The notes: generated by a model from the letters alone, not told the origin. A DNA stretch of 64,000 nt from Oscillospiraceae bacterium (GCA_902795045.1 CADBJU010000003.1:124001-188000), one strand, 5' to 3'; positions 40,429 to 49,468 are shown, counted from the stretch's first letter. Program-made: numbers and translations.

Positions 40429-41717
40429 TTCTTATCCTTCAAGATTTTTTCAAACGCCTGGCGGTGGGGATCGTGTCCCGGCTCGGACTCCACCAGGATG
40501 TTGCCGCGGTAGCGGAAGCCGCTTTCGCGCAGGAGATTCTGCATAGGCTTGTTCTTCTTGTGGGTGTCCACGCGGATGCACTTAAGGCCGTAAGCCCTCG
40601 CCTGCTCCTCGGCGCAGCGGATCAGGGCCTGGGAGATGCCGCTGCCGCGGTACTCCTTCGCCGCCGCCGCCCGGTGCAGGACGCAGTACGGGATGTCCGC
40701 CGACCACTTGCCGTCGGTGATTTCGTCATAGCTCGGCTCGGGCAGAGGGCTCAGCACGAAGAAGGCGGGGGTGTCCGCCCCGTGGGTCAGGACAAAGCAC
40801 TGGCCCAGGCGTATGTCCTCTTCGAAGCGGGCAGCGTCGGGGTACGGGCCCTGCCACTGGTCGACATGGTAGCGTTTCAGGCTCTCGCGCGCATCCTGCA
40901 CGATTTCCAGGATGCGGGGAATGTCCCCGGTCTCGGCGGGGCGGTACGTTACCGGCTCGGTGAGTCTCTTTCTCCCCTGCTCCTTTTCCAGCTCCCGCAG
41001 AAGCCTTCTGTCCTCATCGGTCTGCGGCTCGAAGGCGGCAAACATGTCGGGCCGTTTGTCGCGCGTGCGCTCGAGCTGCTTTTTGCGCCTCCAGTGCTCG
41101 ATGCGGGCGTGATCGCCATTCAATAAAATCTCCGGCACGGCGCGGCTCTCCCAGGTCTCCGGGCGGGTGTACTGGGGGTACTCGAGCAGACCGTCCCAGT
41201 GGCTCTCCCCGGTATAGCACTGCTCATCGGCCAGCACCCCCGGCACCAGGCGGCATACCGAGTCCGCCACCGCCATGGCCGCGATCTCCCCGCCGGTGAG
41301 TACAAAGTCTCCAAGGGAGATTTCCTCATCCACACACTGCTCGATAAAGCGCTCGTCCACGCCCTCATAGTGGCCGCAGACCAGCACCAGGTGGTCGTAG
41401 TCCCGGTTGAGGCGTTTGGCGGTTTCCTGGGTATAGGGCTTGCCCTGGGGGGACATGTAGATCACGCGGGAGCGCAGGCCCCCCGCGTCCTCCATCACAT
41501 GGTCAAGGCACGATTTGAGCGGCTGGGCCATCATCACGCAGCCGAAGCCGCCGCCGTAGGGGTAGTCGTCCACCTGCTTCTGTTTGTTCTCGGTGAAGTC
41601 CCGGATCTGGACACAGTTGATGTCCACGATCCCCTTCTTTGCGGCTCTGCCGATGATGCTCTCATGCAGCACGGCATTGACGGTATCGGGGAAAAGGGTC
41701 AGAATGTCGATTCTCAT
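40425..41717 (-). CDS. trmD: tRNA (guanine-N1-)-methyltransferase fused to a GNAT acetyltransferase
   Basis: 430 aa. Residues 1 to about 250 are a complete TrmD: MRIDILTLFPDTV, the DYPYGGGFGCVM loop, the knot segment VLVCGHYEGVDER, and ISLGDFVLTGGE and WESRAVPEILLNGDHARIEHWR. It methylates G37 of tRNAs. From about residue 257 (VTYRPAETGDIPRILEIVQDA) a GNAT acetyltransferase follows, with acetyl-CoA-binding AKEYRGSGISQALIRCAEEQA and RVDTHKKNKPMQNLLRESGF. There is no stop or frameshift between them. The acetyl acceptor is unknown; fusion suggests, but does not show, a shared tRNA or ribosome context. Confidence 0.93.
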   Translation of the reverse strand: MRIDILTLFPDTVNAVLHESIIGRAAKKGIVDINCVQIRDFTENKQKQVDDYPYGGGFGCVMMAQPLKSCLDHVMEDAGGLRSRVIYMSPQGKPYTQETAKRLNRDYDHLVLVCGHYEGVDERFIEQCVDEEISLGDFVLTGGEIAAMAVADSVCRLVPGVLADEQCYTGESHWDGLLEYPQYTRPETWESRAVPEILLNGDHARIEHWRRKKQLERTRDKRPDMFAAFEPQTDEDRRLLRELEKEQGRKRLTEPVTYRPAETGDIPRILEIVQDARESLKRYHVDQWQGPYPDAARFEEDIRLGQCFVLTHGADTPAFFVLSPLPEPSYDEITDGKWSADIPYCVLHRAAAAKEYRGSGISQALIRCAEEQARAYGLKCIRVDTHKKNKPMQNLLRESGFRYRGNILVESEPGHDPHRQAFEKILKDKK

Positions 41718-41718
41718 G

Positions 41719-42210
41719 TCACATGCCCTCGATCAGGTGAACGGTGATAAGCCCCGCGTCGGGATCGGTCTTTTTGATAAACTCCGGCACGGCGGGGATC
41801 AGGTGCTCCGTCTCCCCTTTTACCACGTAGATGTTGGAGGCAGGCGTCTCCATGACCTCGGTCAGAGTGCCGATCTCCGCGCCGGCCTCATTGACGACCT
41901 TCGCGCCGATGATGTCCTGCAGGAAGAAGGCGCCGCGCGGCAAGGCCGCGTCCTCGCGGCGCACGGAGACGTTTTTGCCCTTGAGGCGCATGGCGGCGTT
42001 CACATCGTCCACGCCCTCAAGCCGCGCGATCACGAAGCCCTTGTGTGTTTTCACCCCCAGCACCTTCAGCTCCTCGCCGGAATCCAGCACAAGGCGCTTG
42101 AAGCTTTTGAAAAACTGCGGCGAGTCCAGCCACACCTCAATCTTGACCTCGCCCTGTACCCCGTGGGTATTGACGATGCGCCCGGCCTCGATCAGCGCTT
42201 TTTTCTCCAT
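41719..42210 (-). CDS. rimM: Ribosome maturation factor RimM
   Basis: 163 aa. The N-terminal beta-barrel starts IEAGRIVNTHGVQGEVKIE. A PRC-barrel C-terminus includes FFLQDIIGAKVVNEAGAEIGTLTEV and LIPAVPEFIKKTDPDAGLITVHLIEGM. It helps 30S head assembly around S19. The stop is one base before the trmD start. First gene of the rimM-trmD-rsmA transcript, with its own promoter. Confidence 0.95.
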   Translation of the reverse strand: MEKKALIEAGRIVNTHGVQGEVKIEVWLDSPQFFKSFKRLVLDSGEELKVLGVKTHKGFVIARLEGVDDVNAAMRLKGKNVSVRREDAALPRGAFFLQDIIGAKVVNEAGAEIGTLTEVMETPASNIYVVKGETEHLIPAVPEFIKKTDPDAGLITVHLIEGM

Positions 42211-42248
42211 GATCTTCCTCCCGTGACAATTTCTGTATGTAACAATTT

Positions 42249-42276
42249 ATTATAACACAGCGGGGTCAGTTTGCAA
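42249..42276 (-). promoter_or_regulatory. Promoter for rimM
   Basis: Minus strand TTGCAA, 16 nt, TATAAT, about 40 nt before the rimM start. Confidence 0.7.
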
Positions 42277-42284
42277 ACAGATAT

Positions 42285-42324
42285 GTTTGTTTAAAAACGA
42301 AACAGAGCGCCTGACCGCTCTGTT
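42285..42324 (-). terminator. Second hairpin-T-run structure upstream of rimM
   Basis: AACAGAGCG, 6-nt loop, CGCTCTGTT, then TTCGTTTTT on the minus strand. It follows the khpA terminator by about 100 nt, so it may end a separate short transcript or be a back-up. Confidence 0.6.
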
Positions 42325-42343
42325 AGTTTAAGGAGTTATTCAA

Positions 42344-42421
42344 ATGTTCTTTGCCGCTTGCGAGTATAGAATAGCAAAAAAATATTTCAGAGATAATATC
42401 ACATTTGTTTCGTCCTTGTAA
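42344..42421 (+). CDS. Candidate 25-aa small ORF
   Basis: A 25-codon frame begins MFFAACEYRIAKKYF and ends with TAA. It has a good Shine-Dalgarno (AAGGAG at 42330-42335, 8 nt before the ATG). It lies on the opposite strand to its neighbours, in the gap between khpA and rimM, just after a hairpin. I recognise no family. No convincing promoter is seen on this strand, so it may be chance. Confidence 0.25.
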   Translation: MFFAACEYRIAKKYFRDNITFVSSL

Positions 42422-42424
42422 AAT

Positions 42425-42457
42425 CAAAAAATTTCCCCCGGCATATGTCGGGGGAAA
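42425..42457 (-). terminator. Terminator of the ylxM-ffh-rpsP-khpA operon
   Basis: TTTCCCCCG / CGGGGGAAA with an 8-nt loop, then six T on the minus strand, immediately after khpA. Confidence 0.9.
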
Positions 42458-42464
42458 CGGAAGA

Positions 42465-42695
42465 TCAGTCCATAATCTCAACTGATACTTTTTTGCCCTT
42501 TCTCTGGGCGACGGCCCGCATGAGGATGCGGATCTGTTTGACGATCCTCCCCTGCCGGCCGATGACCTTGCCCATGTCGCCGTCGGCGACGCGAACCTCG
42601 TAGACGATCTCGCCGTCGGCTTTGCGCTCGGTCACAGAAACCTGATCGGGATTGTCGACCAGATTCTGCACGATATAGGTCAAAAGCTCTTTCAT
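42465..42695 (-). CDS. khpA: KH-domain RNA-binding protein KhpA
   Basis: 76 aa. It is a single KH domain with the GxxG loop GKVIGRQGRIVKQIRILMRA. KhpA pairs with KhpB to bind small RNAs and influence cell size and division in Gram-positives. Position after rpsP and before rimM is the usual one. The gene starts about 20 nt after rpsP. Confidence 0.92.
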   Translation of the reverse strand: MKELLTYIVQNLVDNPDQVSVTERKADGEIVYEVRVADGDMGKVIGRQGRIVKQIRILMRAVAQRKGKKVSVEIMD

Positions 42696-42716
42696 GCGGT
42701 CATGAACTCCTTAAAC

Positions 42717-42953
42717 TTAGGCCTCAACTTTCTTGAGCAGGCCGCGTACGGTATCGGTGGGCTGAGCGCCGTTGGCGATCCAGTACTTTGCGCGCTCCAT
42801 ATCGACCTTGATCTTCTCGCTGTCAGCCATCGGATCGTACAAGCCGATCTCCTCAATGAAACGGCCGTCACGCGGGCTGCGGGAATCCGCAACGACGATG
42901 CGGTAGTAAGGTGCCTTCTTGGCGCCCATTCTGCGAAGTCTGATTTTAACCAT
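42717..42953 (-). CDS. rpsP: 30S ribosomal protein S16
   Basis: 78 aa. [25 protein letters not shown] and [13 protein letters not shown] are the family signature. Part of the 30S body. GGAGGTGAATATAC precedes the ATG. Between ffh and khpA. Confidence 0.97.
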   Translation of the reverse strand: MVKIRLRRMGAKKAPYYRIVVADSRSPRDGRFIEEIGLYDPMADSEKIKVDMERAKYWIANGAQPTDTVRGLLKKVEA

Positions 42954-43015
42954 GTATATTCACCTCCATAGTTTTTTCAAATATCTATTACAAAGCGCTG
43001 TGCGCTGAGTAATCC

Positions 43016-44389
43016 TTAGAATCCGGGGAAGCCGCCCCCGAAGAGGCCGCCGCCTCCGCCGCCCATGCGGCCCATCTTCTTTTGCAGCTTCTTCATATTC
43101 TTGCCGGTCAGCTGCTTGGTCATCTGCTGCATGGCTTCAAACTGCTTGAGCAGACGGTTGACATCCACCACCGTGGTGCCGGAGCCCGCAGCCACACGCT
43201 TTTTGCGGCTGGAGTTGAGGATCGCGGGGTTTTCCCGCTCGGCCTTTGTCATGGACAGGATGATGGCCTCCTGGCGCGCCATGGCCTTGTCGTCGAGCTT
43301 GACGCCCTTGAGAGCCTTGGAATCCACGCCCGGCAGCATGCTCAGCACGCTCTCCAGGTCGCCCATGTTTTTCAGCTGGTTCATCTGATCCAGGTAGTCG
43401 CTGAGGGTGAAGCGGTTGGCCCGCAGTCTCTCGGCGGCTTCCAAGGCCTTCTTCTCGTCAAAGCTCTGCTGTGCCTTCTCAATCAGCGTCAGCATGTCGC
43501 CCATGCCGAGGATACGGGAAGCCATGCGGTCGGGATAGAAGGGCTCGATCATGTCGAGCTTCTCGCCCACGCCGATGAACTTGATGGGCTTGCCGGTGGC
43601 GGCCGTGATGGACAGGGCCGCGCCGCCTCTCGCGTCGCCGTCAAGCTTTGTGAGCATGACGCCGGTCACGTCCAGCGCCTCATCGAAGGCACTCGCCGCG
43701 CTCACCGCGTCCTGGCCGGTCATGGCGTCAACCACAAGCAGGATCTCGGCAGGCTCGACGGCGGCCTTGATGTTCTTGAGCTCGTCCATGAGCTCGGCGT
43801 CTATGTGAAGGCGTCCGGCGGTGTCGAGGAAGACCAGGTCATTGCCGTGCTTTTTTGCGTGCTCAATGGCGGCCTTGGCGATATCCACGGGGTTCGTTGT
43901 ACCCATCTGGAAGACGGGGATATCGAGCTGCGCGCCTACGGTCTCGAGCTGCTTGATGGCGGCGGGACGGTAGATGTCACAGGCGGCGAGCAGCGGGCGC
44001 TTGCCCTGCTTGCGCATGTAGGCGGCAAGCTTTGCGCCGTTGGTGGTCTTGCCCGCGCCCTGCAGGCCGACAAGCATCACGACACTCGGAGACTTGGAGC
44101 TGATGTTGAGCTTGCGGTTTTCGCTGCCCATGAGAGCACACAGCTCGTCGTTGACGATCTTGATGACCATCTGGGCAGGGTTCAGGGCCTCCAGCACATC
44201 CGAGCCGACGGCCTTGGCGGTGACGGACTTGGTAAAGTCGCGCACGACCTTATAGCTCACGTCCGCCTCAAGCAGGGCCATGCGCACCTCGCGCATTGCC
44301 TCCTTGACATCGTTCTCGGTCAGCCTGCCCTTGCCGCGCAGCTTCTTGAACGCCTCATTCAGTTTATCGGATAAGCTTTCAAACGCCAT
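43016..44389 (-). CDS. ffh: Signal recognition particle protein
   Basis: 457 aa. The N domain leads to a GTPase domain with GLQGAGKTTNGAKLA, DTAGRLHID and TKLDGDARGGAALS. The M domain is rich in Met and ends in GKNMKKLQKKMGRMG with a Gly-rich tail. With 4.5S RNA it targets membrane and secreted proteins to FtsY and SecYEG. The ylxM gene just upstream ends 3 nt before it, the usual pairing in Firmicutes. Confidence 0.97.
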   Translation of the reverse strand: MAFESLSDKLNEAFKKLRGKGRLTENDVKEAMREVRMALLEADVSYKVVRDFTKSVTAKAVGSDVLEALNPAQMVIKIVNDELCALMGSENRKLNISSKSPSVVMLVGLQGAGKTTNGAKLAAYMRKQGKRPLLAACDIYRPAAIKQLETVGAQLDIPVFQMGTTNPVDIAKAAIEHAKKHGNDLVFLDTAGRLHIDAELMDELKNIKAAVEPAEILLVVDAMTGQDAVSAASAFDEALDVTGVMLTKLDGDARGGAALSITAATGKPIKFIGVGEKLDMIEPFYPDRMASRILGMGDMLTLIEKAQQSFDEKKALEAAERLRANRFTLSDYLDQMNQLKNMGDLESVLSMLPGVDSKALKGVKLDDKAMARQEAIILSMTKAERENPAILNSSRKKRVAAGSGTTVVDVNRLLKQFEAMQQMTKQLTGKNMKKLQKKMGRMGGGGGGLFGGGFPGF

Positions 44390-44392
44390 GGT

Positions 44393-44743
44393 TCATTCCT
44401 CAAGCCGGTCGATCTCGCGCACGATTTCCTGCGCGAGTCCCTTTGCGCTGCCCTCGGTCATTTTTCCGATCTGCTCCGCCTGTCTTTTTATCGCATCAAG
44501 CGTACGTCTTGTGCCCTCAAAGCGGCGGATCAGTCCGGTCTTTTCTTCGATCTCCTTCATGGAGGCTTCCGCCCGGCGGATGTTGTCCCACACGCCCTGG
44601 CGTGAGATGCCGAGCTGATCGGCGATCTCCGACAGGGACAGGTCCTCATTGTAATGCAGATCGAAGCACTCTCTCTGCTTGTCCGTCAAGAGCTCCCCGT
44701 AGAAATCCAGCAGCATGCTCTGGGTCCATCTGCTCTGCTCCAC
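44393..44743 (-). CDS. ylxM: YlxM, helix-turn-helix partner of the SRP operon
   Basis: 116 aa. YGELLTDKQRECFDLHYNEDLSLSEIADQLGISRQGVWDNIRRAE is a sigma-70 region 4-like helix-turn-helix. The family stimulates SRP GTPase activity or regulates the operon. The start is GTG, with AGGGAGG about 9 nt before it. First gene of the SRP operon, with a consensus promoter. Confidence 0.92.
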   Translation of the reverse strand: MEQSRWTQSMLLDFYGELLTDKQRECFDLHYNEDLSLSEIADQLGISRQGVWDNIRRAEASMKEIEEKTGLIRRFEGTRRTLDAIKRQAEQIGKMTEGSAKGLAQEIVREIDRLEE

Positions 44744-44780
44744 GGCGCGCGCCTCCCTGTCAAGTATCGAAGCTTAACAG

Positions 44781-44809
44781 AGTATACGCCTCCGATTATA
44801 TTCTGTCAA
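44781..44809 (-). promoter_or_regulatory. Promoter of the ylxM-ffh operon
   Basis: Minus strand TTGACA, 17 nt, TATACT, about 38 nt before the GTG. Confidence 0.85.
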
Positions 44810-44954
44810 GTATTTTTTCTTGTCAGTCCTGTTTTTTCAGATGGGTTTCGAAAAAAGCGCTTTGCTGTATACGGGTATCATGGCATGCGCTAAGTATGCC
44901 TTACTTTTTTTCATCAATGTAAAAACGCAAAACGCAAAAATAAAAAAATAATGC

Positions 44955-44984
44955 TTGCAAAACCTATTTATTATGGGGTAATAT
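44955..44984 (+). promoter_or_regulatory. Promoter for the secreted repeat protein
   Basis: TTGCAA, 18 nt, TAATAT, 66 nt before the ATG at 45051. Confidence 0.6.
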
Positions 44985-45050
44985 GTTGTCAGAATGGGCA
45001 ATTGTTTTGTAAGCGGCAGGACTTTGATGGTATTTTTGGAGGTGCTTGCA

Positions 45051-47822
45051 ATGTTCAAACGCATTCAGTATACCTTTGCTTTTTTCCTTTGTCTGACAAT
45101 GCTCATCTGCCTGCTCCCGGCAGCATACGCGGATGGTCTTTCAGATCTGCAGGCTGCTATCGCAGGCGGTGCGGGGAGCTATACGCTCACGGAAAGCCTG
45201 ACTATCCCGGCGGGGCTGGAGCTTGGGGAGATACAGACAACACTCATCGTGCCGAACGGCATCACCCTGACGATCGCAGGCGGTGATTCAGGCTCTGGCA
45301 GACGCGAGCTGAGCATCGGGAATCTGAACATCCTGAGCGGCGGCAGTGTTGTGATCGAAGACAATGCGCTGCTGGAGGTCTCGGGCGACCTGACACTGAA
45401 CGGACAGCTCACGATCGGCGAGCATTCCGAGCTCTATATCACCGATCAGGACGAAGCGCTGGTATATTCCTCCAACATCATCCGGCAGAGCGATTTCTCC
45501 CACATCGTCGTCCACTACTACCCGGATGACGAGGATAAGCTTTACACGATGTTTGGCAGCGCGGAGAGTCTGCCCGACTATGCCCACGGCAATATCCATG
45601 TGCTCTTCGACTGGGAGTCGACCTACAGTATCAGTTCCGGGAAGACCGACTTTCATTTTCACGCCCCTGTGACGATCGGCAATTGGTCGAGTTTTTCGCT
45701 TGGCAATCTGTACGTCGACGGCCCGCTCACGGTCAACGGCACGCTCAGCGTGGGCAATCTGCACGCGTGGAGCGGCAGTGAGCTGGTCTTCACCAAAGAT
45801 AGCAGCGTCACCGTCAGCAAGAGCTTTGATCTGCAGGGCAGCCTCTGGTTACCCGATACTATAGATCTTTCAGATTTATGTCTGGACCCGGACGAGCTGG
45901 CCGTCCTGTCGCAATATAACGAGGGCTATCTATATGTGAGCAAGGACGCCGGTTCGGAACTCAGGAAAGCGTTTCTTAAGGCCTGTGATCAGCTCTATGC
46001 CGAACCGGCAACCTTTGTCATCCCCGAGGGGAATATCATCAACCTGCTGAACAAGTCCGTCAATATTCCCGGCAATCTCACCGTGTTCGCTATTGGCTCC
46101 GGTTTCCGCATTTCCGACACGGCATTCAGCGTTGAAGGAGAACTGATCTGCTCGAGCTTCACCATGATGACCCGGGAGGGCACCGGCAGTCAGTCTCTGA
46201 CGATACCGGAAGGCGGGTCTATGTATGTGGAGCGGAATTTCCAGCTCGGCAGCAACTGCCTTCTCGAGCTCTACGGCGAGCTGAGCATCGAGCACGACGC
46301 CTTTGACCCCAACGCGCTGGTTCATGGGGAGAATTTCTTCTCCGGTCAGAACTCGCTGCTGGACGTCTCCTTCAACATGCCGGACGAGCAGGCCGTACTG
46401 GTTGAGCTCAACGCGCAGGTCCAGCCCTTCGGCAACTTCCGCCGCAGCATCTGGGTACACTTCCCGTGGACGCTGACGGACGATGTGACCGTGCCCGCGC
46501 AGGTGCGCCTGTGCGTGCCCCATGACGGAAATTATCAGGGAAGTCTGACGATCCCGGAGGGCAAGACCCTCACCATCAACGAGGGCGGCGAGATGCTTGC
46601 CCGCGGTTCGGTAAACGGGGAGGCCGTCATTCAGGTGAACGGCAGCCTTGTGAATAACGGGTCGATCAATCTCGGTGATCCGGGACGTGAGGCCGACATC
46701 GCCCTCGGACCGAACGGCAGATACAGCGGCAGCGGCAGCATCACCCGCGGCGGCGTGCCCTATTATATGAGCGATGATGACGCGTGGAATGCACTTGTCG
46801 CAGCCTGTGAGCAGACTTATACCGAGATGACGAATTTTGACATTGGGGGCGAATACAGTTTCGTCATTCCCGCGGGCGAGGGGCTCTTTATCCCGGAAAA
46901 TCTGAGCGTTCGAGCACTGGATTCTTCCTTTGTGGTGTCCGACACGGCAAGCCTCATTATCCGCGGCGGGGGCGAGCTGCATGTCGGCGGTCTGGACTCT
47001 CAGGGATTTACGGCGGCGGAAGGATATCTCGCCGTTGGGAAGACGCTGAATGTCGGCGAAAACCAGATCGAAGTTACCGGGACCATGGAGCTTACGCTGG
47101 ATTCGTGGGTAGAGCTCATGTTTGCCATGGAGGCGGAGAGCCCGGATGATGTGGCGGCCAAATTCTCCTTCGGCGCCGATGGCCTGCTGGATATCTGGTA
47201 TGATATGACCGATTCCCAGAATGTTGCGGAGTCGCTGGATTTCCCCATGTTCCATATCCCGCATATCCGCGAGACCCTTTGCCTGAACTTCCCGTGGACG
47301 CTGGATCAAGATCGCACGCTGGACGTAGACCGGAGCCTGTTTGTCCACTATGGCGACGGCGCTGACGGCATGCTCACCATCCCCGAGGGCAAGACCCTCA
47401 TCATCCCGGAGGGCAGCGAGCTCACGGTCCGCAGCGCAGGCCTTGACGGCGAGGCGGCTGTGCTTGTCAGGGGCGTCCTGATCAATAACGGCAGCATAGA
47501 TCTGACGGGAGCTTCCGATCTGTCACTGGTCAACGGCGGCGTATACAGCGGCGGCGGTACTGTCCGAGCCGCGGGTGCGCCCTGCGTGATCCGAAACGAT
47601 CCTGCGAACGCGGACATCAGGCTCCCCGCCGGCCTTGAGACGCTTGAATCCGAGGCCCTGGCGGACGGCGATTTCTTCTCAGTCTATATCCCGGCCGGGA
47701 CAGCGTCGATCGCCACCGACGCCTTTGGGGACAAAGAAGCGCTGATCGTCTACGGCGTACCCGGGAGCGAGGCGGAAAGCTTCGCGCACAGCAAGTCGTT
47801 CCTCTTTGCACCCGTTGCGTAA
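45051..47822 (+). CDS. Large secreted repeat protein
   Basis: 923 aa. A signal peptide (FKRIQYTFAFFLCLTMLIC ... AYA, about residues 1-27) is followed by many short beta-strand repeats with the pattern LTIPEGKTL, GELSI, INNGSI, which suggest a right-handed beta-helix like that of adhesins. Two blocks of about 272 residues (near 301-573 and 575-846) are homologous, sharing FPWTL, LTIPEGKTL and NNGSI. The C-terminus resembles part of a BspA-type Leu-rich repeat (DGDFFSVYIPAGTASIATDAFGD). There is no LPxTG or other anchor. Likely a surface or released carbohydrate- or protein-binding protein. The ATG follows GGAGGTGCTTGCA. Confidence 0.7.
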   Translation: MFKRIQYTFAFFLCLTMLICLLPAAYADGLSDLQAAIAGGAGSYTLTESLTIPAGLELGEIQTTLIVPNGITLTIAGGDSGSGRRELSIGNLNILSGGSVVIEDNALLEVSGDLTLNGQLTIGEHSELYITDQDEALVYSSNIIRQSDFSHIVVHYYPDDEDKLYTMFGSAESLPDYAHGNIHVLFDWESTYSISSGKTDFHFHAPVTIGNWSSFSLGNLYVDGPLTVNGTLSVGNLHAWSGSELVFTKDSSVTVSKSFDLQGSLWLPDTIDLSDLCLDPDELAVLSQYNEGYLYVSKDAGSELRKAFLKACDQLYAEPATFVIPEGNIINLLNKSVNIPGNLTVFAIGSGFRISDTAFSVEGELICSSFTMMTREGTGSQSLTIPEGGSMYVERNFQLGSNCLLELYGELSIEHDAFDPNALVHGENFFSGQNSLLDVSFNMPDEQAVLVELNAQVQPFGNFRRSIWVHFPWTLTDDVTVPAQVRLCVPHDGNYQGSLTIPEGKTLTINEGGEMLARGSVNGEAVIQVNGSLVNNGSINLGDPGREADIALGPNGRYSGSGSITRGGVPYYMSDDDAWNALVAACEQTYTEMTNFDIGGEYSFVIPAGEGLFIPENLSVRALDSSFVVSDTASLIIRGGGELHVGGLDSQGFTAAEGYLAVGKTLNVGENQIEVTGTMELTLDSWVELMFAMEAESPDDVAAKFSFGADGLLDIWYDMTDSQNVAESLDFPMFHIPHIRETLCLNFPWTLDQDRTLDVDRSLFVHYGDGADGMLTIPEGKTLIIPEGSELTVRSAGLDGEAAVLVRGVLINNGSIDLTGASDLSLVNGGVYSGGGTVRAAGAPCVIRNDPANADIRLPAGLETLESEALADGDFFSVYIPAGTASIATDAFGDKEALIVYGVPGSEAESFAHSKSFLFAPVA

Positions 47823-47834
47823 CACATATAATAA

Positions 47835-48102
47835 AAACGGGCGTGTTGCAAAATACCAGTTTTCCGTAAAAACACAGCCTTATGAGCGTAGGGGAGGGGC
47901 TTGCCCCTCCCGCGCACGGCAAGCCTAAACTGCGAAAAAATGTACGGCGATTTCGTAAAATGCTACGATTTCGCCGTACATTGCTTTATAATGGTTGCGT
48001 TGTACTGCCGGGAGGGGCATACCCATAGAGGGCACAGGCGCCCCTCCCCTACGGTATTCATGAATAATTATGCTAAAAGTGAATTTTGCAACACGCCCGT
48101 TT
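47835..48102. mobile_element. Nested inverted-repeat element (268 bp), MITE-like
   Basis: Perfect 20-bp outer arms (AAACGGGCGTGTTGCAAAAT / ATTTTGCAACACGCCCGTTT) enclose a 14-bp inner pair (CGTAGGGGAGGGGC at 47887-47900 and its complement at 48040-48053) and a 12-bp central hairpin (AATGTACGGCGA, 47939-47982). There is no reading frame for a transposase and no clear target duplication. It lies between converging genes, where it could also act as a terminator. Confidence 0.75.
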
Positions 48103-48113
48103 CTGCTTATCTG

Positions 48114-49046
48114 TCAGTCTGCGAACAGTGCCGTGGAGTAATAACGGTCGCCGCTGTCGGGGAGCAGGGCCACGATGGTCTTGCCCTTGTTTGCGCTGAG
48201 CTTTGCAAGCTCGATGCCCGCATGGAGCGCCGCGCCCGACGAGATGCCGACCGAGATGCCCTCCTTCTTCGCCAGCAGCTTTGCCGCGGCGAACGCGTCT
48301 TCGTTCTTTACCGGAAAAACCTGGTCGTAGACCTTGGTGTTGAGCACATCCGGCACGAAGCCCGCGCCGATGCCCTGGATCTTGTGTCCGCCCGCGCGGC
48401 CCTCGGAGAGGACCGGCGAGTCGGCGGGCTCCACCGCCACGACCTTGACCTCAGGCTTCTGCTCCTTGAGGTATTCGCCCGTGCCGGTGACGGTGCCGCC
48501 GGTGCCCACGCCCGCGATGAAGATATCGACCTCGCCGTCGGTGTCGCGCCAGATCTCCGGGCCGGTGGTGGCCTTGTGAATGGCGGGGTTTGCGGGGTTT
48601 ACAAACTGGCCGGGGATGAAGCTGTCAGGGAGCTCCTTGGCGAGCTCCTCCGCTTTGGCGATGGCCCCCTTCATGCCCTTGCTGCCCTCGGTCAGCACCA
48701 GCTCCGCGCCGTAGGCTTTCAGAATATTGCGACGCTCGACGCTCATGGTCTCCGGCATGGTGAGGATGATGCGGTAGCCCTTGGCGGCGGCGATGGCCGC
48801 AAGGCCGATGCCGGTGTTGCCGGAGGTGGGCTCGATGATAACGGAACCCGGTTTGAGCAGACCCTTTGCCTCCGCGTCCTCGATCATAGCCTTGGCGATG
48901 CGGTCCTTGACGCTCCCGGCGGGGTTTAGGTATTCAAGCTTCACAAGGAGCCTTGCCTCCAGTCCCAGCTCCTTTTCGAGATTTGTGACCTCCACCAGCG
49001 GCGTGTTGCCGATGAGTCCCAGTGTTCCTTTATAAATGTTTGCCAT
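48114..49046 (-). CDS. cysK: Cysteine synthase (O-acetylserine sulfhydrylase)
   Basis: 310 aa. NTPLVEV near the N-terminus, the PLP-lysine segment [31 protein letters not shown] and [15 protein letters not shown] are all present. The C-terminal [14 protein letters not shown] binds PLP phosphate. It makes cysteine from O-acetylserine and sulfide. As the last gene after iscS and iscU it supplies the cysteine that iscS uses. GGAGGAATCATC precedes the ATG. Confidence 0.95.
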   Translation of the reverse strand: MANIYKGTLGLIGNTPLVEVTNLEKELGLEARLLVKLEYLNPAGSVKDRIAKAMIEDAEAKGLLKPGSVIIEPTSGNTGIGLAAIAAAKGYRIILTMPETMSVERRNILKAYGAELVLTEGSKGMKGAIAKAEELAKELPDSFIPGQFVNPANPAIHKATTGPEIWRDTDGEVDIFIAGVGTGGTVTGTGEYLKEQKPEVKVVAVEPADSPVLSEGRAGGHKIQGIGAGFVPDVLNTKVYDQVFPVKNEDAFAAAKLLAKKEGISVGISSGAALHAGIELAKLSANKGKTIVALLPDSGDRYYSTALFAD

Positions 49047-49078
49047 GATGATTCCTCCAATAAAGTTTTATAAGATGC

Positions 49079-49468
49079 CTATTGCGGCTTTTTCTCCGGA
49101 TGCTTGCTGTAGTAGTCGTCCAGCGCGGACTGGATCGCTTCCTCAGCAAGCACGCTACAGTGCATCTTATAGTCCGGCAATCCGTCCAGGGCCTCGGCCA
49201 CGGCCTTGTTGGTAAGCTGCATGGCCTCCGAGACTGGCTTGCCCTTGATGAGCTCGGTGGCCATGGAGCTCGAGGCGATGGCGCTGCCGCAGCCAAAGGT
49301 CTCAAACTTTACATCCGTGACCACATCGTCATCGATCTTGAGGTACATCTTCATGATATCGCCGCACTTGGCATTGCCGACCTCGCCCACGCCGTCGGCG
49401 TTCTCGATGACGCCCACATTGCGGGGATTGCGGAAATGATCCATTACCTTTTCACTGTATAATGCCAT
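49079..49468 (-). CDS. iscU: Fe-S cluster scaffold protein
   Basis: 129 aa. The three scaffold Cys are in GNAKCGDIMKM, FGCGSAIASSSMATEL and HCSVLAEEAI. It accepts sulfur from the cysteine desulfurase encoded just upstream and builds Fe-S clusters. The order iscS-iscU-cysK with a divergent Rrf2 gene is the common clostridial NIF/ISC minimal set. The family is called NifU in some annotations. Confidence 0.93.
   Translation of the reverse strand: MALYSEKVMDHFRNPRNVGVIENADGVGEVGNAKCGDIMKMYLKIDDDVVTDVKFETFGCGSAIASSSMATELIKGKPVSEAMQLTNKAVAEALDGLPDYKMHCSVLAEEAIQSALDDYYSKHPEKKPQ

Noticed and set aside
47835..48102. Insertion sequence
   Set aside because: No transposase frame or remnant fits in 268 bp and no target-site duplication is clear; treated as a MITE-like element.
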